From assembly GCF_000223905.1 (NCBI RefSeq), contig NC_015943.1:186001-250000 (forward strand): a DNA stretch of 64,000 nucleotides, written 5' to 3'. Of the stretch, positions 7,516 to 16,267 are shown piece by piece (position 1 is the stretch's first letter; every line of letters starts with the position of its first letter). The stretch comes from Haloarcula hispanica ATCC 33960 (lineage in GTDB: Archaea > Halobacteriota > Halobacteria > Halobacteriales > Haloarculaceae). The translations under genes were made by a program, and so were the position numbers. The notes beneath the pieces were generated by a model. The model ran no database searches. It had not been told where the DNA came from and saw nothing but the letters and a program-made list of their open reading frames with translations.

Positions 7516-8535
7516 CTACCGCTCCCACGGGAAGAAGCCATTCCGCTCGCGATAGGCACTGATCTGGTCCTGAAACTCTTGCTCCTGGAAGTCTGGCTCG
7601 TCGCCGTGGATGTCCTCGGGTGAGACGCCGTCGGGAAGATGCTCATACCCTGTGACTTCCTCCGTGTCATCCTCCTGTTCGGGCTCGTGTCGGTGCTGCC
7701 CACACTCTCTGCAGGTCCAGATCATGCGGTCAAGGTGTGGGTGGCACTCGAAGCCATCGAGCCCGTGAGATTCGTGTCCCGTCACGGCGCCACACTGGCG
7801 ACAGTGGAACCCGATTCCAACTATCTCCGGTTCGGCTCTTGCCTGATGGCGCTTCACAACGCCGGGCACAAGCCAGTACGTCCCATCAGCCTCCCGGAAC
7901 TCATCCGTGAGCTGCTGGAACTCCGAGCGGTCGGTGACCGGCGACCCGTCCTCGAGGTAGATCCGTGACTGGACGTCGTCCCCATTCCCGTCCCAGTTGG
8001 TCTGTTCGTCGGCTGTCTCTAGAAGCGCCTGTCCGGATTCCTCGTCGATCGTGGTTTCTGTCGGCAGGTCGGGCCACCCCTTCGTGAGAGTGGCGGCTGG
8101 CTCGGTCCCGAAGGCTGCTCGACACTTCACGGTTCCATGGGAGACGTCCTCGCCGCTTGCGATGCTGTCGGAAACGGAGAAGGCCGCAGCGCCGAGGGCT
8201 CGTGCATGGAAATCAGTGTTCGCTTCGACGAGTGCGAGTACTACCCGACCGAACGTCCACTCCCCAAGTGGACTACTACCTTGATCGTCGGACGAAGTCT
8301 CGGGGACGCCGGTTTGAGCGCAGAACGGACACTGGCGTTCATCCCGTGGGATATCCTGTCCACAGGTCCGACAGGTACGAGTCTCATCCTCTGTACGGTC
8401 GGGATAGCCGGTGGATTCGAGGACTCGTTCCCGTCCGTTCCCCCTCGTTTCAGGATCGGAACTCGCTGCGCCGAGGATATCAGCGGGATCGTACTCAGGA
8501 TTTCGGTCAGTCACACGCTTGGTTGCGTTCGTCAT
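7516..8535 (-). CDS. Double zinc-ribbon protein
   Basis: A 339-residue protein starting at ATG 8535; the longer frame adds a non-acidic 11 residues. Residues ~55-72 form a first zinc ribbon (CRTCGQ...CPFC). The middle is acidic without known motif. A second cysteine/histidine cluster lies near residues 245-285 (HCRQCG, CHPHLDR, TCRECGQH). Such proteins usually bind zinc and may contact nucleic acid or protein. The 5' leader carries the shared TTTTGTG-type box and GC hairpin seen before other small genes here. No close family is recognised. Confidence 0.65.
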   Translation of the reverse strand: MTNATKRVTDRNPEYDPADILGAASSDPETRGNGRERVLESTGYPDRTEDETRTCRTCGQDIPRDERQCPFCAQTGVPETSSDDQGSSPLGEWTFGRVVLALVEANTDFHARALGAAAFSVSDSIASGEDVSHGTVKCRAAFGTEPAATLTKGWPDLPTETTIDEESGQALLETADEQTNWDGNGDDVQSRIYLEDGSPVTDRSEFQQLTDEFREADGTYWLVPGVVKRHQARAEPEIVGIGFHCRQCGAVTGHESHGLDGFECHPHLDRMIWTCRECGQHRHEPEQEDDTEEVTGYEHLPDGVSPEDIHGDEPDFQEQEFQDQISAYRERNGFFPWER

Positions 8536-8653
8536 CGTATTTAAACTCCGGCCCCGAGGGAAGCACAAACCGACAGAGAGCGAAACTGGACGAGTTGGCT
8601 ACTCGCCGCCCGTGTTGTCCACCACTGCGTGGCGTCATCACGCTGATCGGCGG

Positions 8654-8661
8654 CAATATTT
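8654..8661 (+). promoter_or_regulatory. Possible TATA box
   Basis: TATTTATA, an archaeal TATA-like element, about 160 bp before the rightward gene at 8815. No convincing gene starts immediately after it, so a long leader or tiny peptide would be implied. Confidence 0.3.
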
Positions 8662-8814
8662 ATACAGACGACACGGAAGAGGCTGTGAGCATGACCTGCT
8701 CGGTTACTCGTTGATTATCTTGATGAGGACATCTTCTGTGACGAGAGTGAAGTCAGTGATGACTGGTGAAAGCATCCACAAAAACGTTGACTTTGAGTAG
8801 GATAATCGGTTTTC

Positions 8815-9603
8815 ATGGGTTCGGAGTCGACTGATTTGACAGTCCATCTGCATGGTGAATCTCACTTTCGGTCATATGAGGCTGTACAACGCTCTCTTGA
8901 GAAACTGACCGCCTCCGTCGACATTGACGCGTTCTACCACGAGCTCCCATCAGAAGTACCAGGAATGAAGAGATATATACAGACGGCTCTTCGAAATCCA
9001 CTCTATGTAGTCGGTGTGTTCGTCACGCAAATGATCTATGGCCCACGTGTTGCACTAACCTGCGGCCACCAACAAGGTGCAGAAAACCAGGTCATCAAAG
9101 AATTCGCCGCGGCGGCTGACACGCCAGTAACCCGAATCGATACACACCCCTCTTACCTCGTTCCAGAACTCTCGTTAATTTGGACCGGAGTTTCGTGGAT
9201 AGTATTCGGAGGATTTCTTTGGTTACAGCCGATTGCTGTTGGACTTGCACTCGTGCTAATTCTGCTACTCGGTACCGGTCTAACCTATCTTGCCCGTAAG
9301 GAATCGGATTATGAACGGCCGCTTGCGGTCCTTTTGGGCTGGGGTGGAATTTTATTATTACTCCCACTGAACTTTATTCCTCTCACATTCGCGTTCGCCG
9401 GGTTCGTGGCTCACGGGCTCGTTGTTCGTGCTACACTCGGGCGGCGGGACATTGAGATGGTGAACCGTACAATACAAGATGCGACGGCACACGACTACAC
9501 CCAGATTTGGGTGTCTGTTGGGTACAAACATCTGGATGGGATGTCCGACGCCTTCGAATCCCATGGCGTCGAAGTGATCTGTCACAACGAAACGAATAAC
9601 TGA
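8815..9603 (+). CDS. TraB/PrgY-like membrane protein (tentative)
   Basis: A 262-residue protein. The N-terminus (VHLHGESHFRSYEAV...FYHELPSE) resembles the opening of the TraB/PrgY/GumN family, where a short G-E-x-H segment is followed by a conserved glutamate. The C-terminus IWVSVGYKHLDGM resembles the family's G-x-x-H-x-x-G motif. Between them are about four membrane segments (residues ~120-210). In bacteria this family includes pheromone-shutdown proteins and proteases of the EreA/ChaN-like clan. Archaeal members are membrane proteins of unknown role. Similarity is weak by eye; an unrelated four-helix membrane protein remains possible. Confidence 0.5.
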   Translation: MGSESTDLTVHLHGESHFRSYEAVQRSLEKLTASVDIDAFYHELPSEVPGMKRYIQTALRNPLYVVGVFVTQMIYGPRVALTCGHQQGAENQVIKEFAAAADTPVTRIDTHPSYLVPELSLIWTGVSWIVFGGFLWLQPIAVGLALVLILLLGTGLTYLARKESDYERPLAVLLGWGGILLLLPLNFIPLTFAFAGFVAHGLVVRATLGRRDIEMVNRTIQDATAHDYTQIWVSVGYKHLDGMSDAFESHGVEVICHNETNN

Positions 9604-9764
9604 TACAGTTATACTTGGTATTCTCTTTGACATAGCGTCGAAATTCCAATCTCAAGTTAGGACGAACGACACCCCCACAATTCGTTCGCGAGTTCTTATC
9701 GGGATGCTGTTTCAGAGAAGAGTCTCACAGTTCCTGTGGAGACGAGCCACCCCCAATCGCCGAT

Positions 9765-10961
9765 TTACACCCTTCCATTGATGATATCAGCAACCCGCTG
9801 TCGGTCGAATAACTGGTGCTCGGTGGGAACGTCGCCGACAGACCCAGGCCACTCGCCAAACTCATCCGGGTACAACTGCATCGCAACCGCTTCCACCGAA
9901 AATAGGTCAATGATCGGTCCCATATTCGTCCCAGCCGACCGAACGAAGTTCTCGTTTTGGACTGCAGTCAACTCACTCAACGTTTCGTGATTCTTGGCTG
10001 CCTGAAGGGTTTGCTGGAAGGACTCGTTATTTTCCGTCGTCAGATTATCGATGAGTGCGATGTATTCCGGGTCGACATCGAGGAGTTTCTCGTAACCGAT
10101 CTCTTTGTATCGGACGTAGGTGTCCCCTTTGAACGCACTGTTGACGCCCAGTTTACGAAAGGTTCTGGTATCGTTTCGGAATGCATCGATCTCTGCCGCC
10201 CGCAGGCTTTTGCCTTCAATATCGAAATCGATGATAAATGCGCCGACAGTCGGTTTGTCATCAGGCAGACGAGACTGTATCTCGGCAAACACCTCGTCTT
10301 TGAGATCGACCCATGCATCGTACCGTTCTTGCCGCTGGAAGATTTTTGCTGCTTTCTCGACAGCTTCGTACAGTGTGTAGTAGGGATCACGTTCGTATGG
10401 GAAGCGGATCATCGATCCCAGTATCGGACCGACATTGTGCTCTATCTCTTCAAGATCGTCATCGTTCCACCCCGAGTACCGCTTGAGAATCCGCGGGTCC
10501 ATCAGGTGTACGTCAGCATCAACCTCGTAGAACACTTCCTTGTCGAATTCCGAATCATTGGAATCCAAAAGAGTCTCTACGGAACCCAGATCGACAGCAA
10601 CGTCAGGAAGTGCTTTGTAGTATTTCAGCTGCTCTTCCTCAAGAGACATCATTGCAGATGGCTTGATACCCAATGCCATCGCAATATCCATCCAAGCTCC
10701 GGGAAAACTTGCATAGGTTTCGGGCACTGAGTCAAACGTATGGGTCCCGGCTGGTTTGACTGTCACTTCGTACGGTGTTGGATCGTCAGCTTCTGTCATT
10801 GACTCTTCACCAGATGGGGACGTAGGAGTGGTGTCATCCGACGACGAGTCGTCGGTGGTACCGAGACAACCGGCAACTATCCCGCCGCCAACGATACTAC
10901 AGCCAGCTTTCAGAATTTCCCTCCGACGTTGACAGCAGTCCAAGATATCTTTATTCTGCAT
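9765..10961 (-). CDS. Tat-exported lipoprotein, iron-type ABC transporter substrate-binding protein
   Basis: A 398-residue protein. The N-terminus has a twin-arginine signal (RRREILKAG), a hydrophobic stretch and a lipobox (GIVAGCLG) giving a lipid-anchored cysteine near residue 32, then a Ser/Thr/Asp-rich linker. The rest has the two-lobed TroA/FecB/BtuF shape: a first lobe near residues 75-170, a long connecting helix (PYYTLYEAVEKAAKIFQRQERYDAW), and a second lobe with VGAFIIDFDI. It would capture an iron chelate or related ligand outside the cell and deliver it to an ABC permease. No permease or ATPase gene is nearby, so it must borrow one. The iron-box palindrome at its promoter supports iron control. 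Confidence 0.85.
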   Translation of the reverse strand: MQNKDILDCCQRRREILKAGCSIVGGGIVAGCLGTTDDSSSDDTTPTSPSGEESMTEADDPTPYEVTVKPAGTHTFDSVPETYASFPGAWMDIAMALGIKPSAMMSLEEEQLKYYKALPDVAVDLGSVETLLDSNDSEFDKEVFYEVDADVHLMDPRILKRYSGWNDDDLEEIEHNVGPILGSMIRFPYERDPYYTLYEAVEKAAKIFQRQERYDAWVDLKDEVFAEIQSRLPDDKPTVGAFIIDFDIEGKSLRAAEIDAFRNDTRTFRKLGVNSAFKGDTYVRYKEIGYEKLLDVDPEYIALIDNLTTENNESFQQTLQAAKNHETLSELTAVQNENFVRSAGTNMGPIIDLFSVEAVAMQLYPDEFGEWPGSVGDVPTEHQLFDRQRVADIINGRV

Positions 10962-10963
10962 AC

Positions 10964-10979
10964 TTTAGGCTGGCCTAAA
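10964..10979. promoter_or_regulatory. Iron-box (DtxR/SirR-type) operator
   Basis: TTTAGGC-TG-GCCTAAA, a perfect 7-bp inverted repeat ending 3 bp before the substrate-binding protein start. It matches the half-site TTAGGC/GCCTAA style recognised by DtxR-family metal repressors. An AT-rich TATA-like stretch (TATATAAATAG on the minus strand, ~10981-10993) follows immediately upstream, so a bound repressor would cover the transcription start of a leaderless message. Confidence 0.7.
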
Positions 10980-11099
10980 AACTATTTATATATTATGATT
11001 TTCGGACAGTCCCGCTGGAATCAAGCCAACCAGTTTATTATTTATAATGAACGAACCTAAATATCATGGTGAATGCTCCCTTGGCGACGGCATTTATAA

Positions 11100-11297
11100 T
11101 CACGCTTTCAAGTTTTCAGCCGCCCCTATCGGCTTAACCTCAATTGTTTCGAGACAATCGGCCTTCCCGGGTTCATTCACGCGCCGAAGTCGGTTTGCGG
11201 TCCCCTCGGCGCGGACTGTAAGGTCTGGGAACTGCGCTTCGCTGGATGCTGGGTGCTGTTCTCCGGTCTGATCGCTGTTGGTGGTCTTCGATGCCAT
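11100..11297 (-). CDS. Small hypothetical protein with shared hairpin leader
   Basis: A 65-residue protein from ATG 11297. The first 20 residues are polar; then FPDLTVRAEGTANRL, possibly a small beta domain. No motif recognised. The region upstream (11300-11355) contains the TTTTTTG box and GC-rich inverted repeats shared with the leaders of the 5812, 7516 and 22916 genes. Confidence 0.5.
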   Translation of the reverse strand: MASKTTNSDQTGEQHPASSEAQFPDLTVRAEGTANRLRRVNEPGKADCLETIEVKPIGAAENLKA

Positions 11298-11643
11298 GGG
11301 TACTGTCGGGGACGCTCTCACTGGACCGCCCCGCACCCGACCGGGGGATCAAAAAATGGGTCTTGGTCTATAACATCAGCCACCGAATATAGTTTCTTCA
11401 CCTGTGGAGACGAGTGAAACAGCCGCAAGGTAGACCTGCGAATTGACCGCCGAGAGTTCTACCAACTCAGAGAGATGTTCTGATAGCCGTGCAAGATACG
11501 ACGCGCATATTCAGCATTACTGCCTTTTTCTCAAGTATACTTTCTCGAAATAAAAGGCGCCATTCAGAATCCGCGCTCGGCAAACGCTTCCTGTGCCCGT
11601 TCGTATACTGTCTCTCCACCGCTCGTGTAAAGTGACGGGAGGT
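11298..11643. other. Intergenic, leader motif only
   Basis: Contains the GC-rich hairpin and AT box of the neighbouring leftward gene at its left end. The remainder (11360-11643) has no frame of protein-like composition and no recognisable RNA. Confidence 0.4.
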
Positions 11644-12057
11644 TCACGCGGCGTTTACAGGTTGTTCCCCGTCAGTGTACCTAATGACGAGTCGAGGACG
11701 TGTCAGTCCCTTCATGCCATCTGTTGCAGAGACCTGCTCAATCGTAGCAAGTCGAATTCGGTCTGGTGATCGGAACCCACATGCGTAATTCACCGCCCAG
11801 AGTACGAGGGTCAACCCGCCAATGACGGCGATGTGGAGGAAGCTGCCACCGCGGACCGCGCTGACTACCCACCAGGTGCCGATTGGAAACGCAAACAAAT
11901 AGCCGACAAGGGCACTGCTGGACCACCACGTTCCGCGCTGCCAGTAGTCTCGGTAGAGTGACTTAATGTACCCCCAAAACGACTCCTCGAAGTACACGTA
12001 ATCCTCGGTGAGCCGTGCTGTGCCGCGTTTCGTCGGGAACGACTCTATGGAGCACAC
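11644..12057 (-). CDS. Two-helix membrane protein with a PH-like tail
   Basis: A 137-residue protein. Residues ~10-40 are soluble, two membrane segments lie at ~45-63 and ~72-92 separated by a short loop, and the tail (RIRLATIEQVSATDGM...RLVIRYTDGE) has the beta-strand pattern of bacterial PH-like membrane domains (DUF304 type). It follows a zinc-ribbon gene by 11 bp and is likely co-transcribed with it. Role unknown. Confidence 0.65.
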   Translation of the reverse strand: MCSIESFPTKRGTARLTEDYVYFEESFWGYIKSLYRDYWQRGTWWSSSALVGYLFAFPIGTWWVVSAVRGGSFLHIAVIGGLTLVLWAVNYACGFRSPDRIRLATIEQVSATDGMKGLTRPRLVIRYTDGEQPVNAA

Positions 12058-12068
12058 GCTTCACCCGA

Positions 12069-12272
12069 CTACTCAGAAAGGTCCGCATAGAGTCGAGTAA
12101 ACCCGCACTCCGGACAGAGGTATGCAGAAAGTGGGGCTTGATACCCGACACCGAGGCGGTCGAGGATACCGCCGTCTCTCTCAGTTTCGATGTAGAGGTC
12201 ACCGACGCCTTCGGCAGTTACGTTTGTCTGCTCCATCAGGACATCACAATCCGGACAGGATCGTTCGCTCAT
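12069..12272 (-). CDS. Small zinc-ribbon protein
   Basis: A 67-residue protein with CPDC near the N-terminus and CPEC near the C-terminus (residues ~6-9 and 52-55), forming one split zinc ribbon. It starts a two-gene unit with the PH-like membrane protein. This arrangement, a single zinc-ribbon protein with a membrane partner, is common in haloarchaea but uncharacterised. Confidence 0.7.
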   Translation of the reverse strand: MSERSCPDCDVLMEQTNVTAEGVGDLYIETERDGGILDRLGVGYQAPLSAYLCPECGFTRLYADLSE

Positions 12273-12335
12273 GTCTCAGTATCGTGTTTCGCTCATCATA
12301 CGCAAAAAGACCTAGCCGCTGTTTCATTGGCTGAA

Positions 12336-12542
12336 ATGCTACTATCGGCATCTCCCTTCGTTAAACACATGCTCTGGCTCTGTATGCAGCACTCGACTTC
12401 TATCAATCTTGAACTCTGGTTTGCTTGGATGGGTCTCACGGTTCTCGTCGGGTTTGTTGTCGCTGTACTGGCGGCTACCGGTGAACGATTGTTGCTGACT
12501 ACAGCTTCCGGGTCCACGATGTTCCTGACAGAACCAGGGTAA
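12336..12542 (+). CDS. Possible small membrane protein
   Basis: A 68-residue frame from ATG 12336 with one strong membrane segment (WMGLTVLVGFVVAVLAA) and short polar ends. The frame continues upstream but there it is antisense to the zinc-ribbon gene and has arginine-rich composition. Only the membrane segment supports it. Confidence 0.35.
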   Translation: MLLSASPFVKHMLWLCMQHSTSINLELWFAWMGLTVLVGFVVAVLAATGERLLLTTASGSTMFLTEPG

Positions 12543-12680
12543 ATCGTTGCCATTGTGCTATACAGAGGGGGTATGGCGTATGTTCTAAGGCCAACATACT
12601 ACGGCTGATTAAACAGCCAGAGAGTCAAGCAGATTTGGCAGGCACGGATATCTGCGCAGATTAACGTGGCCCAAAGAACG

Positions 12681-13604
12681 CTACTCGTTCAGTACTTCAA
12701 CATCAAACTTCGAGTGCCAACGGTACCGTCGCCCTCCCCAAACAAATGTGTCCCGGGCGAAAGCATACAGCCCCAAGGGGACAGCGGCTACAAGTGCTGG
12801 TACCGTTAGCAGTAGCGAGGCTCGTCGAACCCCGAAGCTAGCACTGACACCGGCTGTCAGTACCGTTAGTACCACCGCGAGGAGCGGGAAGAAGACACAA
12901 CCGATGAGAACAGCGACCAATACACCAAATGAGAGTTTCGCTACCGTTGGATCATGCGTTGAGAAAATCTGGTTGAACCGGATATGTCGTTCAAGCGTCT
13001 GCCGGAGACTTCCACCCATTGGCACCCGGCGTACGCGTTGAACTGATGTCACACTAATGTGTTCCCCGAGGAGACCATCGTCGCTGATCGTCTGTCGGAG
13101 CTCCGAAAGGAACCTTTCCTCGTCAAGATCACTTCTGTCAAATATGACAGCCCCGCCCCAAGCGTGGTCACCGATGTATGTCCCGAGCGTGCCCCCAAGG
13201 ACATAAACAGGCTCTAACAGGACTGCAAGCGGATCTTGACCGACGAACGCCGGCAACTCTGTTGTCGGGCCGTATTCGGCGTAGTCCTTGTGGAGGCGGT
13301 CAAGCCAGTCCGGGGGGTGATGAAAGTCATTGTCGGTCCAGACAAGACGGTCGTGATTAGCGGCTTCCATCCCAGCGGCAATAGCATTTGCTTTCCCGGA
13401 ACACCCGACAGGGTCGCCGGCAGGGATAAACTGGACGTTCTCCGAGAGCGGTTTTCGGTCCACAACCGGGTCGTCCTTGCTATCGTGGATGATGAGGAGT
13501 TCGTCTTCGGGACCTAGCTGTGCGGCGACGTCGTCGCAGGCGGCGGTCCAAGACACCGTCGGGAGGAGTACACTTGTTGGCGTGCGTGTCTGTCTGTTCG
13601 ACAT
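12681..13604 (-). CDS. Family 2 glycosyltransferase with C-terminal membrane anchor
   Basis: A 307-residue protein starting at ATG 13604. A longer frame upstream is antisense to the regulator gene and is not real. The N-terminal ~190 residues have the GT-A fold layout: SVLLPTVSW, a CSGKANAI nucleotide-sugar segment, the DND metal motif (RLVWTDNDFHHPP) and GGAVIFDRSDL followed by DDGLLGEH. Two or three membrane helices follow (~225-285). It resembles ceramide-glucosyltransferase-like GT2 enzymes, which move a sugar to a membrane lipid. Donor and acceptor are unknown. It is divergent from the HTH gene 42 bp away. Confidence 0.8.
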   Translation of the reverse strand: MSNRQTRTPTSVLLPTVSWTAACDDVAAQLGPEDELLIIHDSKDDPVVDRKPLSENVQFIPAGDPVGCSGKANAIAAGMEAANHDRLVWTDNDFHHPPDWLDRLHKDYAEYGPTTELPAFVGQDPLAVLLEPVYVLGGTLGTYIGDHAWGGAVIFDRSDLDEERFLSELRQTISDDGLLGEHISVTSVQRVRRVPMGGSLRQTLERHIRFNQIFSTHDPTVAKLSFGVLVAVLIGCVFFPLLAVVLTVLTAGVSASFGVRRASLLLTVPALVAAVPLGLYAFARDTFVWGGRRYRWHSKFDVEVLNE

Positions 13605-13646
13605 CCCTACTCGAAACGTGAGCGCGGATATGGATGGTAGTTTCTT

Positions 13647-14069
13647 ATGACTTCTCTGACTGAAGCCAGACAGAAAGCCCAGAACGGCACAACCTATATT
13701 GACGAACCAAGAGATGGCCCGCTCACAGTGTCCGACGTGCGAGATCCTGAAGCACTCGCAGACCTGCTCGGTGACGAGTGTGTGCGCACGATTCTCGTCG
13801 AGGCGAAAAAGAAGCCTCGCTCGGCGGCAGAGCTCAGCGACTGCGCCGGGGTCTCGGAGCCGACAGTCTACCGCCGACTCGAACGGCTCCGAGAGTACGA
13901 TCTTGTCACCGAAGATATCCAGCCAGTCACCGATGGGAAGAATTACAAACTCTATCGGACAGAACTCGATGGCATCGAACTCGATCTCAGCGAAGACGGC
14001 TTCGACATCACGGTCTCGCGTCGGGACCGGATGGTCGACCGCTTCACACAGTTCGTAGAGGGTAGCTGA
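13647..14069 (+). CDS. ArsR-like winged-helix regulator
   Basis: A 140-residue protein. Residues ~35-110 carry an HTH: DPEALADLLGDECVRTILVEA, RSAAELSDCAGVSEPTVYRRLERLREYDLV (the recognition helix is SEPTVYRRLERL), then a wing. This is the common haloarchaeal helix-turn-helix type found directly upstream of a small membrane protein, as here (1-bp gap to 14071). It probably regulates itself, the membrane partner and possibly the divergent glycosyltransferase. Confidence 0.8.
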   Translation: MTSLTEARQKAQNGTTYIDEPRDGPLTVSDVRDPEALADLLGDECVRTILVEAKKKPRSAAELSDCAGVSEPTVYRRLERLREYDLVTEDIQPVTDGKNYKLYRTELDGIELDLSEDGFDITVSRRDRMVDRFTQFVEGS

Positions 14070-14070
14070 T

Positions 14071-14382
14071 ATGCTCGCCATACTCCAACTCGATCTCGAA
14101 ACGTTACGAACAGTCCGCCAGGTCAGCGAGATAGTTCCGATGATTCTCGGACTGGCAATCAGTTATCTTGCCTACACGGCGTACCGGCAAAACCGGAGCC
14201 GCCCGATGTTGTACATAGCGATCGGATTCATACTGGTGTTGTTCGTGCAGGCTCCGCTGGCTCTGATATTTATTCACATTCTGGAACTCCCCACCCCGCT
14301 ACTCAATAGCCTCCTTCAGATTCCTGAGTTTGCCGGCCTGGGACTGATTCTCTACGGCTTGTGGACCCCGAGGCGGGACTGA
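14071..14382 (+). CDS. Three-helix membrane protein paired with the HTH regulator
   Basis: A 103-residue protein with helices at about 17-36, 45-68 and 78-97. It starts 1 bp after the regulator's stop. HTH plus short three-helix protein pairs recur in haloarchaea (DUF7521-like); the membrane part may sense membrane state and control the regulator. The function is unproven. Confidence 0.7.
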   Translation: MLAILQLDLETLRTVRQVSEIVPMILGLAISYLAYTAYRQNRSRPMLYIAIGFILVLFVQAPLALIFIHILELPTPLLNSLLQIPEFAGLGLILYGLWTPRRD

Positions 14383-14506
14383 TACCGCCTGTCGAACATT
14401 GAATTTGACGATTGGGTCAGGGCGTCACACGAATTTTTGTAGTCAATTGCCGGTCATCGCCGGAGATGGGGTCAGGATGACCGGTAATTCGTTACAAAAG
14501 TCCGTA

Positions 14507-15418
14507 TCAGTCGGACGGTTCAGTTCCGTGTCCATCGCTGGAGGGATTACTGGACACGGCTCCGTCAGTCGACCGGGAACCTGTCCAGCGCGGCTGGACG
14601 GCTTCGTTGTGTGAAAGCGTTTCAGGACCGTAGCGGACGACGAACAAGGTAGCGAGGACCCCGAACGTGCCGGTCAGAATCGCCGCGTATGGGACCGGCA
14701 CTGCTTCCGCGCCGCCGACAGCCTGCCCGGGGACGTTCACCGCGGCGTTGAGCGTCCCGTGAAACAGTACGGCACCGAGAACAGATCCGTCCGACGCGTT
14801 GTAGTACCACGTGAGGATGACCGCAAAACAGACCACGCTGGCAGTGTACAGAACCGGTGAGTGGGGGTACACGTCGTAGACGAACATCGGGACGTGCCAG
14901 AGTGCCCAGACGCCACCGACGAGAACACTCGCGGTGAGCGCACTGAACCGCTTCTGGAGATGTGGGAGTGCGAATCCCCGCCACCCGAACTCCTCGTTTC
15001 CACCGGTGAACAGTGTCGCCAACACCAGATTAAACAGGAAGAGCGGGGCCAGTTGCCCAAGGGAACTGCTGTCGGGAAGCCCCACGAGCGAGAAGACGAC
15101 GACAGCGACTCCAAGGGCCCCAACCACCGGGACGGCGATTGCGAGTCCGTACCAGCGGAGTGGTCGTCGCCAATCGAAAATCGTTGCGAGCCAAGCGTGG
15201 ACTGATTCACCACGGAGGCGTGTCACGACCGCTCCCGCGGCTCCAGGGCCGAAGGCTCCGAGGACTATTCCCAACATCCATAGTCCCGACCGTGAGGTAG
15301 TTATCGAAAACGTCGCGATCCACACCGCCCAAGAGAGTCCGATTGCCAGTGCGGAGAACAACACAACCGGATATTCGTTCGTGAGTCGTGCGAGCAGCGA
15401 GCGGTTCGATTGCATCAC
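14507..15418 (-). CDS. CPBP-family intramembrane metalloprotease
   Basis: A 303-residue membrane protein with about eight helices. The three CPBP/Rce1 motifs are present: NEEFGWRG (residues 141-148), with the paired glutamates and arginine; ALWHVPMF (histidine near 175); and LFHGTLNAAVN (histidine near 220). Members cleave prenylated or signal-type peptides in the membrane, and bacterial relatives give bacteriocin self-immunity. The substrate here is unknown. It stands alone, convergent with the HTH/membrane pair. Confidence 0.85.
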   Translation of the reverse strand: MMQSNRSLLARLTNEYPVVLFSALAIGLSWAVWIATFSITTSRSGLWMLGIVLGAFGPGAAGAVVTRLRGESVHAWLATIFDWRRPLRWYGLAIAVPVVGALGVAVVVFSLVGLPDSSSLGQLAPLFLFNLVLATLFTGGNEEFGWRGFALPHLQKRFSALTASVLVGGVWALWHVPMFVYDVYPHSPVLYTASVVCFAVILTWYYNASDGSVLGAVLFHGTLNAAVNVPGQAVGGAEAVPVPYAAILTGTFGVLATLFVVRYGPETLSHNEAVQPRWTGSRSTDGAVSSNPSSDGHGTEPSD

Positions 15419-15804
15419 ACTCGGAGAAACGGCTGGGATACCTATCAGGGACGCCTGCCGGCTTCATTCGCTGAAGTTACCGTCCACTCTTATGCTACCC
15501 GTCAGTTGAACATTGCCGAATCGGGATATCTGCTCCCAGGAACGCTTTGACGGTACAGAATCCCAATCTGCTCTAATAACAACTGGTAGTATATACTTAG
15601 GATCCGGATAGATTGTGAGCGAAATCGCAGGACGGCAGAAATTAATTCCCACAATTACTCTTGACGGTCAGTATAGCTTGAACCCCACTTGCTCTCAGTG
15701 AGCAGTTCTACTAACGGACCGATTCATCCGAGTTAGCACGGAATCGATAGTGACGGTTCGCTGTACTTAATCTCTACGCTCATATGAAGCACGTTACTGG
15801 TGAG
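15419..15804. other. Intergenic, no gene seen
   Basis: Between the CPBP gene start and an IS relic. Short frames only, no protein-like composition and no recognisable structured RNA. Confidence 0.4.
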
Positions 15805-15950
15805 TCAGAGAACGGTTCGGACGATTTCTTTGAGAGCTTCTCGACCAGGTTAACGTAAGATTCGGCGGCGAAGTCGGAAAGCTTTGAGATATGGCGTGAA
15901 CTTATCTTTTGAGACGCCTCGGTGCGGCGAGAGCCACGCGTCGCACAGAG
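15805..15950 (-). pseudogene. Relic of an IS1595-family transposase 3' end
   Basis: Reading leftward gives WLSPHRGVSKDKFTPYLKAF..., an in-frame TAA, then PGREALKEIVRTVL and a stop. This aligns with the end of the transposase at 56386-56928 (WLSPYRGISKDKLTQYLRAF...DALKHAVRATL). Only the last ~50 codons remain and they are broken. No terminal repeats can be identified. The next ~290 bp to the right (15951-16241) hold no gene, perhaps more diverged IS sequence. Confidence 0.7.
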
Positions 15951-16241
15951 CCGCCTCGGGCGCTGTCTGTCGAAGGTGCTGCGCAACGTTTTCGTACTCC
16001 CAGCACTCTCTCGGACGAATCGTTCAAGGTTCTCTTATTTCATACCAACCATGCTTGCGATTCCTGGGATGGATTTGTTGCTCCCAGGTCGAATGAGTCC
16101 GTGAAAGTACTGCGTCCCGCGACGCCACGTCGTCTCACAGTTTCGCCACGAGAGCCGACGGCTCGGGGATTCGTCTCTATTCACTAGTTTCATGCGCGGA
16201 AGAGTATCCTTGCAGGAAACACGCTTCTGAACAAAAAACTC

Positions 16242-16247
16242 TTTATA
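16242..16247 (+). promoter_or_regulatory. TATA box of the five-gene operon
   Basis: TTTATA centred about 24 bp before the GTG at 16268. The spacing predicts transcription starting at or next to the start codon, a leaderless mRNA, which is common in haloarchaea. It also supports the GTG start. Confidence 0.6.
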
Positions 16248-16267
16248 CGCACCGACAAAGGCCCACT

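Noticed and set aside
9765..10961. A complete iron ABC transporter operon
   Set aside because: Only the substrate-binding protein is present; no permease or ATPase gene lies on either side.
12015..12335. Upstream extension of the small membrane protein frame
   Set aside because: Antisense to the zinc-ribbon gene and non-acidic; only the part after 12336 has a plausible membrane segment.
12681..14081. A single 466-residue leftward ORF
   Set aside because: Its first 159 codons are antisense to the HTH regulator gene and do not resemble a protein domain. The glycosyltransferase begins at ATG 13604.
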